Notes under the pieces: generated by a model
Databases searched by the model: none
Told to the model about the DNA's origin: nothing
What the model saw: the letters and a program-made list of their open reading frames with translations, nothing else
NCBI GenBank assembly: GCA_028875245.1
Contig: JAPPEU010000059.1
Span: forward strand, 1 to 62,785
DNA length: 62,785 nucleotides
Reading direction: 5' to 3'
Origin: Chloroflexota bacterium
Lineage (GTDB): Bacteria > Chloroflexota > Anaerolineae > Aggregatilineales > Phototrophicaceae
Shown: positions 17,165 to 26,077 of the stretch, one piece after another
How positions within the stretch are numbered: the stretch's first letter is position 1
Layout: each line of letters starts with the position of its first letter
Program-made: the position numbers and the translations under genes

Positions 17165-19753
17165 ATGGGAGAACTGATTAGGATCCGATTTACCCGTCAA
17201 GCGCGTTTCCTTCTGGTCATCGCGCTCTTGATGTTGCTTGCGGTCTCCGCGGCGCCAACGCTGGCGTCGGTCTGCACCTTGGCTGATCACATCCGGGCCG
17301 CCAATACCAATACGGCGGTCGGCTTTTGCCCGGCGGGGACGAGCCACGATGTCATCACGATTACCGAGGACATCACGCTGGATGAAGCGCTGCCGCCGAT
17401 CACAGGGACGATCACAATCGAAGGCGGCGGGCATACGATCAGCGGGGATGGGGAGTTCCGCATCTTTGACGTGGATGGCGGCGACCTCACGATCAAGAAC
17501 CTGACGATTCGCGATGGCAAAGCCGAGCATGGCGGCGCTGTTCGTATGCGGGCGGGCAGGCTGGCCATCTACGAAAGTAGCTTCATCGGCAACAGAACGG
17601 AAAATAGCGCGGGCGCGATCTACGCGAGCGGCGGCACGCTCGAGATCAGGGACAGCAGATTCGAGGACAACTGCGCTCAGCTGGGCTCGTACAGCCTCAG
17701 GGAAGGCGTCAATAGCGATCAGCGTTCCGTCGACGCCGATGGCTGTGTGCGGGTCAGGTATACTCGCTCGCAGCCGGATAGCGAGATTCAGACCAACGTC
17801 GATGGCGGCGCGATCCGGCTGCTGAATGGCGCCCAAGCCCATATTGAAAACTCCACATTTGCTGACAACAAAGCGACATACGGCGGGGCGATTTCAACAT
17901 CCAGCAGCGACGTCAAGCTGGTCATCACCGGGAGCAGCTTCTTTGGCAATCACGCAAGTGAGAGCGGAGGCGCTATTGGCGCCGTCTGGACCGGCGGCGG
18001 GTCAGGCGCAATCAGCAACAGCAGCTTCGTGAAGAACTCAGCCGCGCGCTATGGCGGGGCGATCGAAGCCGTTAGGAACACGCTTGACATCAGCAACAGC
18101 AGCTTCAGCGAAAATCATTCTGAGGACAATGGCGGCGCTTTGCATGCCGGCTGGGGCGCTGACGTCACCATCACCCACGCGACATTTGTCGACAACCGGG
18201 CGCGTTCCAGGGGCGGCGCAATTATCAGAGGGGACGGGAAACTGTTCCTGCGCAACAGCCTCATTGCCAGCGATGGCGGCGCCGAGGATTGCGTCGGCGG
18301 CCTGGATCAGAACATTGGCAACCTAAGCCCGGACAGGACCTGCGGCGTCCCGCTCAGCGGCGAACTCTTGCTCGATGGTTTAACCGGCTCGCCGGCTTAT
18401 TATCCGCTGCTGGATCGCAGCGCGGCGGTTGACGTCGCCGTGGCGGAATACTGCCTGGGGAGCGATCAGCTTGGAACAGCGCGGCCGCAGGGCGGCGGCT
18501 GCGATATCGGCGCGATTGAATCGACGACGGCGCAACCGGCTCAGATCGAGGCGCAGCCCTTCTGCCCCTTGCCCGACCAGATCATCGCCGCCAACACCGA
18601 CAGACCCTACAAAGCCTGCCCGGCCGGTAATGGACCCGATACCATTTACCTCGTCCGGGATTTCACCCTGAGCGAAACACTGCAGCCGATCACCAGCCAT
18701 ATCACTATCGAAGGCAACGGCTATACGATAAGCGGCAACAACAGGTTCCGCATCTTTGATGTCGATGGCGGGAAGCTGACAGTCAAGAATTTGACCATGA
18801 CGAGGGGCCGCGGCTCGGATGGCGGCGGCGCCATCAGGCTGCAGAATAATGGCCGGGTGGACGTCAGCGATTCCCGCTTTGTCGATAATTCGGCGAACAG
18901 CGGCGGCGCGATATTCATCGGTTGGACGGGAGCGGCAAACTCATGGATGAACGTGAAGAACAGCAGCTTCGTCAATAATCACGCAACGAACGGGGCCGCG
19001 CTTTATGCCGGCAGCGGCCGGATCTCAGTCCGCAACAGCAGCTTCGTCAAAAACTCGACGCATTTTGAAAGCGGCGTGATCGGGGCGACCAATGCTATCC
19101 GGGTTGATGTTGACAACAGCACTTTCATTGACAGTAATCCGTCGGCTGTGTCCACGGAGTATGGCGCCACTGTCAACCTCACGCATGTCACGATTCACAG
19201 CGATTACACGCGTCCGCTTAGTATGCCGGCAGACAGCTGGGGTTCCCCCAGCCGGGTGAACCTGCGCAACAGCATCGTTTCGGGTATGGGTTTTTCCGCC
19301 TCAGATTGTTCCAAGTTGAGTCAGAACATTGGCAATTTGATCGAAGACGGCTCCTGTTCGCCAATGCGCAGCGGCGATCCCATGCTTGAGGAAGCGGCCG
19401 GCTCGCCCGCCTATTTTGATCTGGGCGCCGGCAGCCCGGCGATCGAAGCGGCAGATCCGCGATTCTGCACCGAGACCGACCAACTCGGCCGGGCCCGCCC
19501 AATCGTTGGCCGCTGCGATATCGGGGCGATTCAAACCATCCCGATACGGCAGGCTCTTTCGGATTGCAGCGTGACCACGACCCATGGCCTGAACCTCCGC
19601 GACGAGCCCAACGGCACTGTCATCGGCGCCGTTCGGATCAACGCGGCGCTAGCGCCGACAGCGAGGACGCCGGGCTGGTTCCATGTCACAATCCAGGGCA
19701 ATTCGGGCTGGATCAGCGCGGATTATGTGGTGACGGAGGGCGACTGCGGCTAG
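17165..19753 (+). CDS. Secreted beta-helix protein, two CSLREA-like modules plus SH3 (third paralogue)
   Basis: An 862-residue paralogue: hydrophobic signal peptide (residues ~10-35), two modules and a C-terminal SH3-like domain (GLNLRDEPNGT...GWISADYV). The first module carries an unusual insert at residues ~155-205, an RDSRFEDNCAQ...CVRVRYTRSQPDS segment that breaks the rung pattern and adds two cysteines; the other two proteins lack it. The ATG at 17165 follows GGGAAAGG. The 64-nt gap to the previous gene and shared strand suggest one transcription unit. There are no catalytic residues I can assign. Confidence 0.8.
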   Translation: MGELIRIRFTRQARFLLVIALLMLLAVSAAPTLASVCTLADHIRAANTNTAVGFCPAGTSHDVITITEDITLDEALPPITGTITIEGGGHTISGDGEFRIFDVDGGDLTIKNLTIRDGKAEHGGAVRMRAGRLAIYESSFIGNRTENSAGAIYASGGTLEIRDSRFEDNCAQLGSYSLREGVNSDQRSVDADGCVRVRYTRSQPDSEIQTNVDGGAIRLLNGAQAHIENSTFADNKATYGGAISTSSSDVKLVITGSSFFGNHASESGGAIGAVWTGGGSGAISNSSFVKNSAARYGGAIEAVRNTLDISNSSFSENHSEDNGGALHAGWGADVTITHATFVDNRARSRGGAIIRGDGKLFLRNSLIASDGGAEDCVGGLDQNIGNLSPDRTCGVPLSGELLLDGLTGSPAYYPLLDRSAAVDVAVAEYCLGSDQLGTARPQGGGCDIGAIESTTAQPAQIEAQPFCPLPDQIIAANTDRPYKACPAGNGPDTIYLVRDFTLSETLQPITSHITIEGNGYTISGNNRFRIFDVDGGKLTVKNLTMTRGRGSDGGGAIRLQNNGRVDVSDSRFVDNSANSGGAIFIGWTGAANSWMNVKNSSFVNNHATNGAALYAGSGRISVRNSSFVKNSTHFESGVIGATNAIRVDVDNSTFIDSNPSAVSTEYGATVNLTHVTIHSDYTRPLSMPADSWGSPSRVNLRNSIVSGMGFSASDCSKLSQNIGNLIEDGSCSPMRSGDPMLEEAAGSPAYFDLGAGSPAIEAADPRFCTETDQLGRARPIVGRCDIGAIQTIPIRQALSDCSVTTTHGLNLRDEPNGTVIGAVRINAALAPTARTPGWFHVTIQGNSGWISADYVVTEGDCG
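17258..17446 (+). repeat. Nearly identical 189-bp 5' module, copy 3 of 3
   Basis: Same position as copies 1 and 2; the most diverged of the three, differing around TLDEALPP. Confidence 0.8.
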
Positions 19754-19825
19754 CTCGCCCGCCGCATGACAGCGCATAGCGGCGTCTGGCATACAGCCTC
19801 TGGATCCGCTGGCGCGCCGCCAGTC

Positions 19826-21256
19826 TTAATCCAGCCCAATCGACACGAACTTTTGGTCCATATACTCGGTCAAGCCCTCCTGCCCGGCTTCACGCCCGAA
19901 GCCGCTGGTCTTGACGCCGCCGAAGGGCGCCTCGGCGGTAGCGGGCACCAGGTCGTTGACCCCGATGATGCCGAAATCCAGCCCCTCATAAATGCGCGTT
20001 GCCGTCGACAAGTCCTTGGTCATGACGTAGCCGGCCAGGCCGAAGGGCGTGTCGTTGGCGAGCTGCAGGGCTTCGTCAAGCGTGGAGAAGGCGCTGACCG
20101 CCATGACCGGACCGAAGACTTCGTCGCAGCCGATGCGCATATCCGCCGTGACATCGGTCAGGACGGTGGGCTGGTAGAAATAGCCCTTTTCGATTGACGG
20201 GCGTCCGCCGCCGGCCACGAGCGAGGCGCGCTTCTCCAGCGCGTCCTGCACGAAGAGTTCGACTTTGTCGCGTCCGGCGCGGCTGACCATCGGTCCGTTG
20301 GTGACATGCGCCTGCATGCCATCGCCGACGACGAGTTTCTCGCTTTCATGTTTGGCCGCCTCGAGGAAGTCTTCCAGGGCGGGCTGCTCGACATAGAAAC
20401 GCGCCGGCGAAATGCAAACCTGGCCATTGTTGCGGAATTTGGCGATGACGCCTTGCTCTGCCGCCCAGTTCATGTCGCTATCGGCGAAGACGAGCACGGG
20501 CGCGCTCCCGCCCAGCTCCAGGCTCAGCTTCTTGATGCCGGCGGCGGCGCCCCGCATGAGCAGCCGGCCGACGCGCTGCGAGCCGGTGAAGCTGAGTTTG
20601 CGCACGCGCGGGTCGCTCAGGATGGTTTCGCCCATAATCTGCGGATCGCCATTGATGAGATTGACCACGCCCGGCGGCAGGCCCGCTTCGACCATCACAT
20701 TGACCAGGGCCATCGCGCTCATCGGCGTCAATTCGCTTGGGCGCCCCACGATCGTGCAGCCGGCGGCGAGGGCGCCCGCCCACTTCCGCGCCAGCAGGAA
20801 AGCGGGGAAGTTCCAGGCGGTGATGGTGGCGACGACGCCGACAGGCTGGGGAATCACGAGCAGGCGTTTGCCCGCTTTGCGCGCCGGTATCGTACGGCCG
20901 TAAGCGCGTTTGCCCTCCTCGGCGAACCAGTCAAAGAGATCGGCGCAAGCGCCCCATTCGCCCGTCGCCTCGCCGATTGGCTTGCCGCATTCGGCGGTCA
21001 TAATCGGCCCGAGTTCGTCGGCGCGGGCGCGCAGGGCATCGGCGATATCGCGCAGGATGCCGCAGCGTTCGTAAGCGGTCATGGCCTGCCAGCCGGGCAG
21101 GGCTTCATGGGCCGCGGTTATCGCCTGCGTGGTTTCTTCCGCGCCGCCGAATGGCACGTCGGCAATCGGCATCTCGGTAGCCGGGTTGACTACCTGCCAG
21201 GTCCCGCCGTCAGCCGCCTCGCGCCACTGGCCGTTTATGAGCATTTTGTAAATCAT
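19826..21256 (-). CDS. NAD(P)-dependent aldehyde dehydrogenase (semialdehyde type)
   Basis: A 476-residue ALDH-superfamily enzyme oxidising an aldehyde to an acid. Visible marks: the WNFPAFL cofactor-entry motif, the SFTGSQRVG Rossmann turn, the general base Glu in LELGGSAP (near residue 248) and the catalytic Cys in NGQVCISP (near residue 281). It most resembles the GabD/succinate-semialdehyde and 2-oxoglutarate-semialdehyde branch. The usual cofactor lysine motif KPSE reads RPSE here, a possible change at a position that helps bind the cofactor. I use the ATG at 21256 with GGAG 8 nt upstream; the in-frame GTG at 21265 overlaps that site. Together with the neighbouring IclR gene and importer it may belong to a sugar-acid catabolic module. 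Confidence 0.87.
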   Translation of the reverse strand: MIYKMLINGQWREAADGGTWQVVNPATEMPIADVPFGGAEETTQAITAAHEALPGWQAMTAYERCGILRDIADALRARADELGPIMTAECGKPIGEATGEWGACADLFDWFAEEGKRAYGRTIPARKAGKRLLVIPQPVGVVATITAWNFPAFLLARKWAGALAAGCTIVGRPSELTPMSAMALVNVMVEAGLPPGVVNLINGDPQIMGETILSDPRVRKLSFTGSQRVGRLLMRGAAAGIKKLSLELGGSAPVLVFADSDMNWAAEQGVIAKFRNNGQVCISPARFYVEQPALEDFLEAAKHESEKLVVGDGMQAHVTNGPMVSRAGRDKVELFVQDALEKRASLVAGGGRPSIEKGYFYQPTVLTDVTADMRIGCDEVFGPVMAVSAFSTLDEALQLANDTPFGLAGYVMTKDLSTATRIYEGLDFGIIGVNDLVPATAEAPFGGVKTSGFGREAGQEGLTEYMDQKFVSIGLD

Positions 21257-21285
21257 GAGCGCCACTCCAGTGTCTTATTCATCAA

Positions 21286-21370
21286 AGCCCCTCGCGTGCC
21301 ACAACTCGGCTCACACACGATAAAGAACTCGCGAGAATTGGAATCTGTAGGGCATCTCGCCGAGACGCCC
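21286..21370. repeat. Composite repeat with hairpin
   Basis: A shorter copy of the element at 2348: CACAACTCGGCTCACAC, then GGAATCTGTAGGGC and hairpin GGGCATCTC-GCC-GAGACGCCC (21350-21370) with one mismatch. It lies between the IclR gene and the aldehyde dehydrogenase. Confidence 0.75.
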
Positions 21371-21504
21371 GACAAATGATAATCCATATACTAGCGGGCG
21401 TTCCAGCGAAATGGCCCTAGCCATGCGAGATAGTTGCGGATTGCGCAACATCGTTGGTTGGTCCTGTCTTTTCAGGCTGTCGCGGTGCATTTGCGTCATC
21501 GTTA

Positions 21505-22290
21505 TTATCCGTTTGCGGATTCGCCCCCCGCATTCGGCGTCCACTGCAGCGTGGCGTCGTAACCCATGCGGGCGGACAAGGCGGCGGCGGTTTCCTTGAC
21601 GACGCTGCCGAATTCGTCGATGCGCTCCAGGGTGACGCGGCCGGCGGGTCCGCTGATGCCGATGGCGCCGACGAGCGCGCCGCGATGATCGTAGACGGGC
21701 GCCGCCACACAGCGCACACCGTAATTGTACTCTTCGTCATCGATGGCGTAGCCGCGAGCGGCCGTCTGTGTCAGCTGCGCCTGCAGCGTCGAGCGGTCGG
21801 TGACGGTGCGATGGGTGAAGGCTTGGAGTTCTTCCGGCATGCGGCCCTCAGCGAAGGCCAGCATGACTTTGCCCAGGGCCGTGCAATGGAGCGGGGAGAG
21901 CGTGCCGATTTCCGATTCCACACGCAGAGCGGCGGTCGATTCCACCTGATCGATGTAGAGCGCTTGCCGCTGCGCCTGGATCGCCAGATGGGCGCATTCG
22001 CCGGTCTTGTCGACGAGTTCATGCAGATAAGGGCGGGCATGATCGCGCAGGGTGATGCGATTGAGCAGACGCTGGCCGAGAGTCAGGAGTTGGGGACCGA
22101 GGAGGTAGCGCGCGCTGTTCTCATCTTGTTCAACGAAGCCATAATTCGCCAGCGTGTGCAGTAGGCGCGAGGCGCTGCTCTTGTCAATCGACAACTGATT
22201 GGCGATCTCGGTGGTTCCCATGCCGCTGCGGGCGTGCTCAAGCAAGTTCAGAATTTTCAAGCCCTTTGCCAGCGCTTGTATCTCAGCCAT
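21505..22290 (-). CDS. IclR-family transcriptional regulator
   Basis: A 261-residue regulator: N-terminal winged helix (KGLKILNLLEH...TTEIANQLSIDKSSASRLLHTLANYGFVEQD, residues ~8-60) and C-terminal IclR effector-binding domain (LHELVDKTGECAHLAI, CTALGKVMLAF, and GAIGISGPAGRV near the end). Family members sense small carbon-source metabolites. It is divergent from the sugar ABC importer, so that operon and possibly the downstream aldehyde dehydrogenase are the likely targets. Inverted repeats in the 240-nt divergent region are candidate operators. Confidence 0.9.
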   Translation of the reverse strand: MAEIQALAKGLKILNLLEHARSGMGTTEIANQLSIDKSSASRLLHTLANYGFVEQDENSARYLLGPQLLTLGQRLLNRITLRDHARPYLHELVDKTGECAHLAIQAQRQALYIDQVESTAALRVESEIGTLSPLHCTALGKVMLAFAEGRMPEELQAFTHRTVTDRSTLQAQLTQTAARGYAIDDEEYNYGVRCVAAPVYDHRGALVGAIGISGPAGRVTLERIDEFGSVVKETAAALSARMGYDATLQWTPNAGGESANG

Positions 22291-22330
22291 AGGAGACTTC
22301 TCACAATATGCAATCGGCGGCGCGTTTTAT

Positions 22331-22344
22331 GCAACAGTGGTTGC
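22331..22344. promoter_or_regulatory. Candidate operator GCAAC-N4-GTTGC
   Basis: A perfect 5-bp inverted repeat with a 4-bp spacer, lying between the IclR gene and the importer promoter. A related repeat, TGTTG-N9-CAACA (about 22389-22407), overlaps the -10 box. Both are compatible with regulator binding, but assignment to IclR is inference. Confidence 0.45.
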
Positions 22345-22370
22345 GTCTAACCTAACTCGCCCTCAATTGG

Positions 22371-22399
22371 TTGACAATTATAAAACAGTGTTGTATTTT
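22371..22399 (+). promoter_or_regulatory. Promoter of the sugar ABC importer
   Basis: Consensus TTGACA (22371-22376), 17-bp spacer and TATTTT (22394-22399), about 130 nt before the binding-protein gene. Confidence 0.7.
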
Positions 22400-22534
22400 T
22401 GGCAACATGTACAAAGGACTGCTTGTTTTTTTGGTGATAATGCGCTAATTTGGTTGTGGAGGATAGGAGGCGCCTATAGTCGATTTCGCTGGCACTGTCT
22501 TCGGTAATTCAGCATGGCATAGGGAGAAATGAAA

Positions 22535-23809
22535 ATGTTGAAGAGACGCTTGGTGGTAGCAATTCTGGTTCTTCTGGTGGCAGGTTTTTCTGTCACACCC
22601 GCGCTGACACAGGACGACTTGATGGGCGACTTCACCGTTTCCCATTACTTTGGCGGCTTCGGCGGCGAGTTTATTGAAGCCATTGTCGATGACTTTGTCG
22701 CACAACATCCTGGCCTCAACCGGCAGGCAAGTCCGGTTGACCATGAGCAATTCAAAACCTCAATCCGAGTCCAGCTCGCTGGTAATAATCCACCAGACAC
22801 ATTCAGCTATTGGGCAGGAGCTCAGATTCAGTTCGTCGTCGATGGCGGTCGCTTGCAGCCGATTGACGATATCTGGGAAGCGAACGACATGGATTCGCAG
22901 TTCCCGGCTGCGGTCATCGACAATGCCGCCACTTATGACATGCACCGCTACGCCGTGCCCTTGACCTTGCACTGGGTCGGCATGTTCTACAATGTGGCGC
23001 TCTTTGAAGAGGTCGGCGCGATGGTTCCCACGACCTGGGATGAGCTGGTTGATGTGGCCGAGAAGTTCAAGATGGCGGGCATTCCCGCTTTCTCGCTCGG
23101 TTCGATCAACCGCTGGCCCGGCCAATTCTGGTTCGACATGATCTTGCTGCGCACCGCGGGCAACGATTATCGCAACCAGTTGATGAGCGGCGAAGCCTCC
23201 TATACCGATGACGAAGTGCTGCGCGCCTTCAGATTGTGGAATGAGCTGGTGGACGCCGGTTACTTTTATCCGGACGCCAACGCCTATGACTGGGACGAAG
23301 CGGCCAATTTCGTCGCCAATGGCGAAGCGGCCATGACCCTGATGGGCACCTGGATCGGCGGACTTTACGCTGGCAATGACATGATGGCGGGCGAAGACTT
23401 CGATTACTTCTCATTCCCCACCATTGACGCGGACACGCCGCGGGCGTCGCTCGGCCCCATCGATACCTTCGTCGTTTCGGCCGACGCCGCCAACCCGGAC
23501 GCCGCCAAGGCCTTCCTGGTCTACTTGACGAATCCCGATGTGCAGGCGGAATTTGCGCTGGGCGCCGGCAATTTGGCGCCGAGCCTGCTGGTGGATACCG
23601 GCATCTACAACGATGTGGTAGCGCGCATCGCCGGCGAGATCGCCAACGATCCGGTCTTCGCGTTCAACTACGACCTGGCGACGCCGCCACCGGTGGCTGA
23701 AGTCGGCTTGAACAGCTTCTCGGAATTCATGGCGAATCCGGGCGATTATGTGGCGATGCTGGAGCGCGTCCAGGCGGACGCCGCCGCCGAGTTCGCCGGT
23801 ATGAAGTAG
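22535..23809 (+). CDS. ABC transporter sugar-binding protein
   Basis: A 424-residue family-1 extracellular solute-binding protein. A signal peptide (basic MLKRR, hydrophobic stretch to about residue 24, then TQDD) is followed by the mature two-lobe fold, with segments typical of the family such as TFSYWAGAQ, MFYNVALFEEVG-x-x-PTTWDEL and GEAAMTLMGTWIGG. No lipobox cysteine is present, which is unusual for a monoderm-like cell. The ATG at 22535 has AGGGAG about 8 nt upstream; the ATG at 22529 is also possible. It is the first gene of the importer operon. The substrate is probably a carbohydrate or polyol, not resolved. Confidence 0.88.
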   Translation: MLKRRLVVAILVLLVAGFSVTPALTQDDLMGDFTVSHYFGGFGGEFIEAIVDDFVAQHPGLNRQASPVDHEQFKTSIRVQLAGNNPPDTFSYWAGAQIQFVVDGGRLQPIDDIWEANDMDSQFPAAVIDNAATYDMHRYAVPLTLHWVGMFYNVALFEEVGAMVPTTWDELVDVAEKFKMAGIPAFSLGSINRWPGQFWFDMILLRTAGNDYRNQLMSGEASYTDDEVLRAFRLWNELVDAGYFYPDANAYDWDEAANFVANGEAAMTLMGTWIGGLYAGNDMMAGEDFDYFSFPTIDADTPRASLGPIDTFVVSADAANPDAAKAFLVYLTNPDVQAEFALGAGNLAPSLLVDTGIYNDVVARIAGEIANDPVFAFNYDLATPPPVAEVGLNSFSEFMANPGDYVAMLERVQADAAAEFAGMK

Positions 23810-23831
23810 GGGTGCGCCCCCATCCCCTCGG

Positions 23832-23860
23832 TCCCCTTCCCCCATCAAGAGGGAAGGGGA
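23832..23860. terminator. Strong hairpin between binding protein and permease
   Basis: TCCCCTTCCC and GGGAAGGGGA form a perfect 10-bp stem with a 9-nt loop 23 nt after the binding-protein stop. No U tract follows, so it more likely attenuates transcription or protects the 3' end of the upstream message. A second GC-rich inverted repeat (GCCCCTCCC...GGGAGGGGC) spans about 23887-23957. Confidence 0.5.
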
Positions 23861-23983
23861 TGAACACTGATACATAGGTAGTTTAAGCCCCTCCCTCATT
23901 TTGGGTCGCGTAGGTCGCGTAGACACTGACCGCCGACACTGACCTGCGGGGAGGGGCGTTGGGGTGGGGGGATAGGAGCCGCA

Positions 23984-24868
23984 ATGTTTAGACGCCACCC
24001 CTGGATCATTCCGGCCAGCTTCCTTGCCCTGCCGCTTCTGGTTTATTTCACCTTCGTCATCCTGCCGACGCTGAATTCGCTCTATTATTCATTCACCGAT
24101 TGGGTCGGATACGGCGCCGACTTTAACTTCGTCGGCATGGCCAATTTCGAGAAGATCTTCACCGACCGCCTCTTCAGCAACGCGATCAAGAATACGGCGA
24201 TCTGGCTGGCGCTGGCGATGACCGCCCCGACGCTGCTCGGGCTGGCCCTGGCGCTGGCGCTGCAAGGCAAGCGCAGGATCAACACGATCTACAAGTCGCT
24301 CTTTTATCTGCCGATCTGCCTGTCGCCAATCATCATCGGCATCATCTGGGTCTGGCTTTACAGCCCCAAGCTGGGCATCGTCAATTTGTTCCTGCGCTCT
24401 ATCGGGCTGGATCATCTCGCCACCGCCTGGCTGGCGAACCCGAACACGGCGCTGTTCGCCGTCTTCGTCGCCTGGGCCTGGCAGCAGACCGGCTTGAACA
24501 TGGTCATCTTCCTGGCCGGCTTGACCTCGGTGCCGACGCCGCTGGTGGAAGCGGCCAAGGTCGATGGCGCCAATTATTGGCAGACGCTGGTCAAAGTGAT
24601 CATCCCAATGCTGCGGCCGGCGACGGTGGTGGTGCTGGCGCTGACCGCGATCAGCGCGCTCAAAAGCTTCGAAATCATCTGGGTGATGACGATGGGCGGT
24701 CCCTTCAACAAGTCCGACACGCTCGCCGTCTTCATGTACAGCGAGAGCTTCCGCAAATTCAAGATGGGCTACGGCAGTTCCGCCGCCGTGATTCTCTTCC
24801 TGATGACCTTGGTGATTATTGTGCTCTACTTCCGCCAGACGGCCGCGGCTGAGGAACTCTATGAGTAG
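23984..24868 (+). CDS. Sugar ABC transporter permease (MalF/UgpA type)
   Basis: A 294-residue inner-membrane permease with six predicted TM helices. It has the EAA loop that docks the ATPase (VEAAKVDGANYWQTLVKVIIPMLRP, around residues 188-212). It forms a heterodimer with the next gene. The gap to the binding protein is 174 nt and carries two GC-rich hairpins. The operon has no ATP-binding subunit, so a shared multitasking ATPase (MsmK/UgpC-like) encoded elsewhere is implied. Confidence 0.9.
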   Translation: MFRRHPWIIPASFLALPLLVYFTFVILPTLNSLYYSFTDWVGYGADFNFVGMANFEKIFTDRLFSNAIKNTAIWLALAMTAPTLLGLALALALQGKRRINTIYKSLFYLPICLSPIIIGIIWVWLYSPKLGIVNLFLRSIGLDHLATAWLANPNTALFAVFVAWAWQQTGLNMVIFLAGLTSVPTPLVEAAKVDGANYWQTLVKVIIPMLRPATVVVLALTAISALKSFEIIWVMTMGGPFNKSDTLAVFMYSESFRKFKMGYGSSAAVILFLMTLVIIVLYFRQTAAAEELYE

Positions 24869-24906
24869 ACGGGCACAGCCCCATCCCCCAGGGGCAAACG
24901 CTGTAG

Positions 24907-24971
24907 GGGCGACATAGCATGTCGCCCGCCTTTGGATCGCGGTTACCGAAGGGCGATTCACAGAATTGCCC
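24907..24971. repeat. Hairpin pair inside the ABC importer operon
   Basis: GGGCGACAT-AGC-ATGTCGCCC (24907-24927, perfect) and GGGCGATTC-ACA-GAATTGCCC (24951-24971, one G-T pair). Both lie between the two permease genes, so at least this copy is transcribed. Confidence 0.85.
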
Positions 24972-25010
24972 CTACACGAAACTACATTGGAGTCTTGGTC
25001 GCCTCTTCAG

Positions 25011-25850
25011 ATGAACGTGAGAAAGTACTTCGCAACCGCCCTGCTTTACTTCGTGCTGACAATCATGCTGATTCTGTTCATGACGCCGGTCTATGGCGCG
25101 ATCGTCACCGCCTTCAAATCACAGGCTGAGGTCTCGGCCGGCGGTTACTGGACCCTGCCGAGCAGCCTGGCGGCGGAGAACTTCGAGCGCGTGATGGATC
25201 CGGAAGACGGCAACCTGGGCCTGTACTTGCAGAACTCGCTGCTGCTGACGATCCCGGCGTCGTTGTTCTCGATTGCGCTGGGTACGCTGGCCGGCTACGG
25301 GCTGGGCAAGTACCGCTTTCGGGGCGATGGCATGCTGTTCATTTTGATCGTGGCCGGTATGTTCCTGCCGCCGCAGATCGCGCTGATTCCCGTCTTCCGG
25401 CTGATGAACGATATCGGGCTCTACGACACGCTCTGGGCGGTGATCATCATCCACACCGCCTTTGGCATCCCGATATGCACGCTGGTGATGCGCAACTTTT
25501 TCCAGGTGGCGCCCAACGCCTTGCGCGAGGCGGCGCTGATCGATGGCGCCAACGAATACAGCATTTTCTTCCGCATCATGCTGCCGCTGACGCTGCCGGC
25601 GCTGGCGGTGTTGGCGACCCTGCAATTCACCTGGATTTGGAACGACTTCCTCTGGCCCTTCATCTTGACGCAGCGCGCCGAGAGCCGCACGGTCATGGTT
25701 GGCATTTTGAATTTGACCGGGCAATACACGGTCGATTGGGGCGGGCAGGCGGCGGCGAGTTTGATCGGCTCGCTGCCGACGCTGTTCATCTTTGTGTTCT
25801 TCCAGCGCTACTTCATTCGTGGGCTGACGCTGGGCGCGGTGAAGGGGTAA
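25011..25850 (+). CDS. Sugar ABC transporter permease (MalG/UgpE type)
   Basis: A 279-residue partner permease with six TM helices and the EAA motif REAALIDGANEYSIFFRIMLP (around residues 177-197). The ATG at 25011 begins a typical N-terminus (MNVRKYFATALLYFVL); the longer frame from 24966 runs through the repeat and has no site. GGAG lies ~21 nt upstream, too far, so translation initiation may be weak. It completes a binding protein-permease-permease operon without ATPase or glycosidase. Confidence 0.9.
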   Translation: MNVRKYFATALLYFVLTIMLILFMTPVYGAIVTAFKSQAEVSAGGYWTLPSSLAAENFERVMDPEDGNLGLYLQNSLLLTIPASLFSIALGTLAGYGLGKYRFRGDGMLFILIVAGMFLPPQIALIPVFRLMNDIGLYDTLWAVIIIHTAFGIPICTLVMRNFFQVAPNALREAALIDGANEYSIFFRIMLPLTLPALAVLATLQFTWIWNDFLWPFILTQRAESRTVMVGILNLTGQYTVDWGGQAAASLIGSLPTLFIFVFFQRYFIRGLTLGAVKG

Positions 25851-25888
25851 GTTTTTCGCCAAACCATTGCGTCAATCTGCAGGCGGTC

Positions 25889-26077
25889 TTAGGCGTTTGT
25901 TACGTTTTGCGTCCGTTTGGGCAGTGACCAAAAACGACCTTCGTCTATAATTCCAAAGGAAGGTTGCGGTTTCGGCACAGCAGATTTTGATTGTCCGCTT
26001 TCGCTGCCTGTGTTAGTGTGCTTGTCCGCCGGCCGCTGAGGTTGGTTCCCGTTTTGATTACGACTCTTTTCAGACAT
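25889..26077 (-). CDS. Small disordered protein with one PKPxPSFG motif
   Basis: A 62-residue hydrophilic protein rich in Asn, Gln, Ser and Lys. It contains PKPQPSFG around residue 35 and a second LPK further on. It starts MSEKSRNQ, like the MSEENQSE start of the 91-residue protein at 26660-26935, whose motif is PKPEPSYG. The ATG at 26077 has GGGAG 6-7 nt upstream on the minus strand. It is divergent from the three-TM gene with only 20 nt between start codons. I do not recognise the family; predicted disorder and the shared motif suggest a binding peptide. Confidence 0.6.
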   Translation of the reverse strand: MSEKSRNQNGNQPQRPADKHTNTGSESGQSKSAVPKPQPSFGIIDEGRFWSLPKRTQNVTNA

